From contig NZ_JBHSCH010000017.1 in assembly GCF_042651065.1 (NCBI RefSeq), positions 12,754 to 76,753 of the forward strand: 64,000 nucleotides of DNA, in the 5' to 3' direction. Below are positions 59,482 to 64,000 of this stretch, piece after piece. The position numbers and the translations under genes are program-made. Source of the stretch: Pseudoroseomonas aestuarii. GTDB lineage: Bacteria; Pseudomonadota; Alphaproteobacteria; Acetobacterales; Acetobacteraceae. Under the pieces are notes generated by a model. That model had not been told where the DNA came from, made no database searches, and saw only the letters and a list, made by a program, of their open reading frames with translations. The first letter of the stretch is position 1. Every line of letters starts with the position of its first letter.

Positions 59482-60588
59482 ATGAAGGAATCGAAGAGTT
59501 TGGCCAAAGGAAAGGGCCCATCGCCGCTGTTCACCGGCCACCGTGGGGGGCTGCACCTCCTGCCGGGGCTCGACAACCGCGGCGCCACCATCCTGCGGCA
59601 GGTGGTGGAGCTCTACATGGAAACCGGGGAGCCGGTCGGCTCCCGCACCCTTTCCCGCCGCCTGCCGCTGGCGCTCTCGCCGGCCACCATCCGCAACGCC
59701 ATGGCGGATCTGGAGGAGGCGGGGCTGCTCTACGCCCCCCACACCTCGGCCGGGCGGCTGCCCACCGAGCAGGGGCTGCGCCTGTTCGTGGACGGGCTGC
59801 TGGAATTCGGTGACCTCTCGGACGAGGACCGGGAGGCGATCGCCATACGCTGCGCCGCCGCCGGCCGCAGCATGGAGGAGACGCTGTCCGAGGCAGGGCA
59901 GATGCTCTCCGGCCTCGCCGGCGCCGCCGGGCTGGTGGTGGCGCCGAAGACCGAGGCGGCGGTGCGGCACATCGAGTTCGTCGCCCTCTCGCCCGGGCGG
60001 GCGCTGGTGGTGCTGGTGAACGCGCATGGCCAGGTGGAGAACCGCGTCATCGAGGTGCCGGCCGGCCTGCCGCCCAGCGCCTTCACCCAGGCCAGCAACT
60101 TCATCAATGCCCGCCTCTCCGGCCGCACGCTGGAGGAGACGCGCGGCATGGTGGCCGAGGAGATCCAGGCCAACCGCACCGCGCTGGACACGCTGACGCA
60201 GCAGATGATCGAGCAGGGGCTGGCCACCTGGGCCGGCGGCGGCGGCGGCTCGCTGATCCTGCGCGGCCAGGCCAAGCTGCTGGAGAATCTCGACCAGATC
60301 GCCCGGGTGCAGGAGATCCAGGCGCTGTTCGAGCGGCTGGAGGCGCAGGAGACCATGCTGCGCCTGCTGGAGCTGGCGCAGCGCGGCCAGGGCGTGCAGA
60401 TCTTCATCGGCGCCGAGTCCGGCCTGTTCGACAGCGCCGGCCTCTCGATGGTGGTGGCGCCCTTCCGCAACGGGCAGGAGCAGATCGTCGGCGCCATCGG
60501 CGTCATCGGCCCGACGCGCATCAACTATGGCCGCGTCATCCCGGTGGTGGACTACACGGCGCGGGTGATCGGGCAGCTCCTGGGCTGA
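59482..60588 (+). CDS. hrcA: heat-inducible transcription repressor HrcA
   Basis: Represses chaperone genes by binding CIRCE elements. The 368-aa protein has the N-terminal winged helix (RTLSRRLPLALSPATIRNAM then ADLEEAGLLYAPHTSAGRLP), a GAF-like middle and the C-terminal QIFIGAESGLFDSAGLSMV typical of the family. ATG 59482 gives a normal length; ATG 59449 or the open frame back to 59320 would extend it. No CIRCE (TTAGCACTC-N9-GAGTGCTAA) is seen upstream. grpE/dnaK are not adjacent, unlike the classical order; hslVU lie beyond one gene on the other strand. Confidence 0.95.
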   Translation: MKESKSLAKGKGPSPLFTGHRGGLHLLPGLDNRGATILRQVVELYMETGEPVGSRTLSRRLPLALSPATIRNAMADLEEAGLLYAPHTSAGRLPTEQGLRLFVDGLLEFGDLSDEDREAIAIRCAAAGRSMEETLSEAGQMLSGLAGAAGLVVAPKTEAAVRHIEFVALSPGRALVVLVNAHGQVENRVIEVPAGLPPSAFTQASNFINARLSGRTLEETRGMVAEEIQANRTALDTLTQQMIEQGLATWAGGGGGSLILRGQAKLLENLDQIARVQEIQALFERLEAQETMLRLLELAQRGQGVQIFIGAESGLFDSAGLSMVVAPFRNGQEQIVGAIGVIGPTRINYGRVIPVVDYTARVIGQLLG

Positions 60589-60606
60589 GAGGGAGCGCGC
60601 GCCGCC

Positions 60607-61404
60607 TCAGGCGGCCTGGTGGCGCGCCCGCGCCGCCAGCACCTCGTAGGCGGCCCGCACCGCCCCGGCGCCATGGGTGCGCTCCAGCCGGCGCACGGTG
60701 AAATGCGCCCGCGCCAGGGTGCGGAAATGCTCCAGGAAGGCGAGGTTCACCGCCGCCCCCGCCGCCGCGCCCACCACCGGCGCCGCCTGGGCCGAGAGCT
60801 TGAAGCTCAGCGGCCCGATGAAGCGCGCCGCGATGGCGCCGACGAAGCCCGGCAGCAGCGCCGCGCTCATGTTGGGCAGGAACTGCGCCAGCGCCAGGCG
60901 GGTGGCGAAGTAGCCGGTCTCGGTGGCGTCGTCTGCCGGGCCGGGGCCGCCGAGGGCGAACACCTTCAGGCACTCGGCGCCGGTCATCGGGTCGTCCAGG
61001 TCCTCGCCGGCGGCGGCGGCCTCGGCGCCGATCTGCCGCAGCAGCACGGCGGTGGAGACGGGCAGCTCCAGCAGCGTGCCCGGCAGGCCGAAGGCGCCAC
61101 CCGCCGCGCCCGAGGCGGCGGCCAGCCCGCGGTGCAGCCAGTCCTGCCGCAGCCCGGTGGGGGTGCGGTCCGGCCGGCTGCGCATCGCGGCGCGCAGCGC
61201 GGTGGAGAGGGCCTGGCGCACCGTCCGGTCCAGCAGGCCCTGCGCCGAGTCCGGCAGGCGGCGGCGCAGCGCCTCGATGGGGGTGCCCGCCATCTGCGCC
61301 ATGCGCGCGGCCAGCGAGGTCTCCTCCAGCACGCGCCGCGCCTCGGCCAGTTCCGCCTCGGCCTCGGCGGGGAGGGGCAGGGTGGCGGGAAGGGTCTGGC
61401 TCAT
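60607..61404 (-). CDS. EcsC-family protein
   Basis: A 265-aa protein of the EcsC family, named after the third gene of the Bacillus ecs operon. It has an amphipathic, Ala-rich composition with hydrophobic stretches in the Gly/Ala-rich AAASGAAGGAFGLPGTLLEL and FIGPLSFKLSAQAAPVVGAA. The first 100 residues are helical and charged. Biochemical function unknown. Its stop lies in the loop of a 6-bp hairpin (60601-60615) shared with the convergent hrcA end. Downstream of hslU in the same direction, 56 bp away with a hairpin between. Confidence 0.77.
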   Translation of the reverse strand: MSQTLPATLPLPAEAEAELAEARRVLEETSLAARMAQMAGTPIEALRRRLPDSAQGLLDRTVRQALSTALRAAMRSRPDRTPTGLRQDWLHRGLAAASGAAGGAFGLPGTLLELPVSTAVLLRQIGAEAAAAGEDLDDPMTGAECLKVFALGGPGPADDATETGYFATRLALAQFLPNMSAALLPGFVGAIAARFIGPLSFKLSAQAAPVVGAAAGAAVNLAFLEHFRTLARAHFTVRRLERTHGAGAVRAAYEVLAARARHQAA

Positions 61405-61429
61405 GGGGCGGCGGGCTCCGGAGGGGGGG

Positions 61430-61454
61430 GCGGGAGGGGTGGCCCCACTCCCGC
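61430..61454 (-). terminator. hairpin after hslU
   Basis: GCGGGAG (61430-61436) pairs with CTCCCGC (61448-61454); inner G and C runs can extend the stem past a bulge. It lies 6 bases beyond the hslU stop on the minus strand. No T-run. Confidence 0.45.
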
Positions 61455-61460
61455 GGGCGG

Positions 61461-62789
<1,329 letters not shown>

Positions 62790-62792
62790 GGG

Positions 62793-63359
62793 TCAGAGGG
62801 TCTCCAGCACGTAGCGGCCATTGGTGTAGACGCAGATCTCGGCCGCGATGCCCATGGCCTTCCGGGCGATGTCCTCGGCGTTCATGCCGTCCACGTCGAT
62901 CAGCGCGCGGGCCGCGGCCAGGGCGTAGTTGCCGCCCGAGCCGATGCCGATGATGGAATCCTCCGGCTCCAGCACGTCGCCATTGCCGGTGATGAGCAGG
63001 GAGCGGTCCTTGTCGGCCACCGCCAGCAGGGCTTCCAGGCGGCGCAGGTAGCGGTCGGTGCGCCAGTCCTTCGCCAGCTCCACGGCGGCGCGCTCGAGCT
63101 GGTCGGGGAAGCGCTCCAGCTTGGCCTCCAGCCGCTCCAGCAGGGTGAAGGCGTCCGCGGTGGCGCCGGCGAAGCCGGTCAGCACCTTGCCGCCGGCGAT
63201 GCGGCGGACCTTGCGGGCGTTGTTCTTGACCACGGTCTGACCCATGGAGACCTGGCCATCCCCCGCCATGGCCACCTTTCCGTCCTTGCGCACGCAGAGG
63301 ATGGTGGTTCCGTGCCAGCCCAGGGGATCGTAGCGGGGATCGTGAGACGTCGCGTTCAT
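62793..63359 (-). CDS. hslV: ATP-dependent protease proteolytic subunit HslV (ClpQ)
   Basis: Proteasome-related threonine peptidase. The 188-aa precursor is cleaved after HG in GWHGTTILCVRK, exposing the nucleophile T18; the next conserved parts are MAGDGQVSMGQTVVK with the catalytic lysine and IGSGGNYALAAARAL. The 17-residue propeptide is longer than the single Met removed in E. coli HslV but usual in alphaproteobacteria. First gene of the hslV-hslU unit. Confidence 0.97.
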   Translation of the reverse strand: MNATSHDPRYDPLGWHGTTILCVRKDGKVAMAGDGQVSMGQTVVKNNARKVRRIAGGKVLTGFAGATADAFTLLERLEAKLERFPDQLERAAVELAKDWRTDRYLRRLEALLAVADKDRSLLITGNGDVLEPEDSIIGIGSGGNYALAAARALIDVDGMNAEDIARKAMGIAAEICVYTNGRYVLETL

Positions 63360-63407
63360 GCCGCCGAGATGGCATCGCCGATGCGGCGCAACAAGCGGGG
63401 GCGTGCT

Positions 63408-64000
63408 TCAACCGCCGCGCCAGGTCTCCCACTCGGCGGGGGGTGGCTGCGGCGCGGCCGTGGCAGCGCTGGGCGCGGCGCTGGCGGGGCTGTCCTCCCG
63501 CCGGCCGGAGCCGTCCGCCGCAGGATCAGCCGGGGGGGCGGCGGACGAAGCCACGAGGCCGCCGATCAGCGCCGCCTGCGCCGCGTCCAGCGCCAGGAAG
63601 CGCAGCCGCAGCAGGCCGCCCTCCTGCTGCACCAGCTGCACCTCGATCTCGCCCAGCCGGGCGTTGCGCAGGCGCATGCGGCCCCGCCCCGCCCCGGGCG
63701 GCAGCAGCCGCAGCAGCCGCAGCAGCCGGCCACCCCAGCCGGCCCGCTCCGGCCGCAGCGCCGCCCCGCCCAGGGACAGGCTGACGATGCGCGCCACCAC
63801 CGGCGGCAGGCCGAGCGCCGGCACGATTTCGGCCGGCCAGTCCACCGCCACGCGCCGCGCGCCGCGGCCCTGGTCGGTGCGCTCCCGCCCCGCGGCGCCC
63901 AGGGCCAGCAGCATCAGCGGCGCCATCCAGCCGGACGGCGCCAGCCAGGGCCAGGCCAGCCAGGGCCAGCCCGGCTGCCGCCCGCCCGGGGCCGCGCCGG
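63408..64000 (-). CDS. C-terminal part of a membrane protein with a PilZ-like domain (possibly cellulose synthase)
   Basis: The frame is open to the window edge, so the start lies beyond 64000 and only the last 197 residues are visible. A Trp/Pro-rich membrane stretch (PGWPWLAWPWLAPSGWMAPL and onward) is followed by a PilZ-like domain: RGARR fits the R-x3-R c-di-GMP motif, but the second motif reads SLSLGG with Ser in place of the usual Asp/Asn. LRLRFLALDAAQAALIGGLV resembles the end of the PilZ domain in BcsA. A low-complexity Ala/Pro tail ends the protein. An Alg44-like or other PilZ membrane protein is also possible. Confidence 0.5.
   Translation of the reverse strand, partial: GAAPGGRQPGWPWLAWPWLAPSGWMAPLMLLALGAAGRERTDQGRGARRVAVDWPAEIVPALGLPPVVARIVSLSLGGAALRPERAGWGGRLLRLLRLLPPGAGRGRMRLRNARLGEIEVQLVQQEGGLLRLRFLALDAAQAALIGGLVASSAAPPADPAADGSGRREDSPASAAPSAATAAPQPPPAEWETWRGG

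Overview
The window is a very GC-rich stretch (by eye above 70% G+C) of a proteobacterial chromosome. The run rpsA, sppA, ihfB, lapA-like, pyrF, trpF, trpB, trpA, together with cytochrome c maturation system I, TrkAH, HslVU and HrcA, points to an alphaproteobacterium. I infer the Acetobacteraceae (Roseomonas-like) from gene order and composition; nothing in the sequence proves the genus. No rRNA, tRNA, CRISPR array, insertion sequence or phage gene was recognised. Nearly all of the sequence is coding.

Layout. (1) 0-10 kb: ribosomal protein S1, a large-subunit catalase lodged between rpsA and sppA, then signal peptide peptidase, IHF-beta, a LapA-like membrane protein and the pyrF-trpF / trpB-trpA genes. 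(2) 10-16.5 kb: a DUF2254 membrane protein, hisA, a fructokinase-type ROK kinase, a sugar-acid pair (KdgD dehydratase facing an HpaI-type aldolase), a YdjM-like membrane protein, an acetyltransferase and a tiny hydrophilic protein. (3) 16.5-33.5 kb: an exopolysaccharide locus. A long multi-SLBB export protein is divergent from a heparinase-like enzyme, a Wzz-type chain-length protein, a ligase/polymerase, a small phosphoglycosyl transferase, two glycosyltransferases, and nucleotide-sugar enzymes (CapD-type dehydratase, WbpA/WecC-type dehydrogenase, WecB-type epimerase, two DegT aminotransferases). No flippase gene is present. (4) 33.5-41 kb: aldose epimerase plus ApbA/PanE-like reductase, a LOV-domain hybrid histidine kinase (candidate blue-light sensor), acetyl-CoA synthetase, a Rieske protein, a secreted YD-repeat-like protein, and the EVE and YciI proteins. 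(5) 41-46.6 kb: ccmC-D-E-F-G-H-I, without ccmAB. (6) 46.6-55.9 kb: DUF1194 and DUF3775 proteins, a small exported protein, TypA/BipA, then a likely amine or peptide utilisation module (XRE-cupin regulator, Tat-exported solute-binding protein, FAD oxidoreductase) and an AGE-family epimerase. (7) 55.9-64 kb: TrkA-TrkH potassium uptake, two tiny membrane proteins, HrcA, an EcsC-like protein, HslU-HslV, and at the right edge the C-terminus of a PilZ-like membrane protein, possibly cellulose synthase.

The genes are packed into translationally coupled runs with 1-11 bp ATGA/GTGA-type overlaps (pyrF-trpF, trpB-trpA, the eps genes, ccmDEF, ccmGHI, trkAH). The most notable features outside the genes are a dispersed hairpin element built around GAATTC, found four times at gene ends in two orientations, and short tandem repeats that begin exactly at stop codons. 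The strongest leads for new biology are the eps locus without a flippase, the LOV kinase, and the repeated hairpin family.
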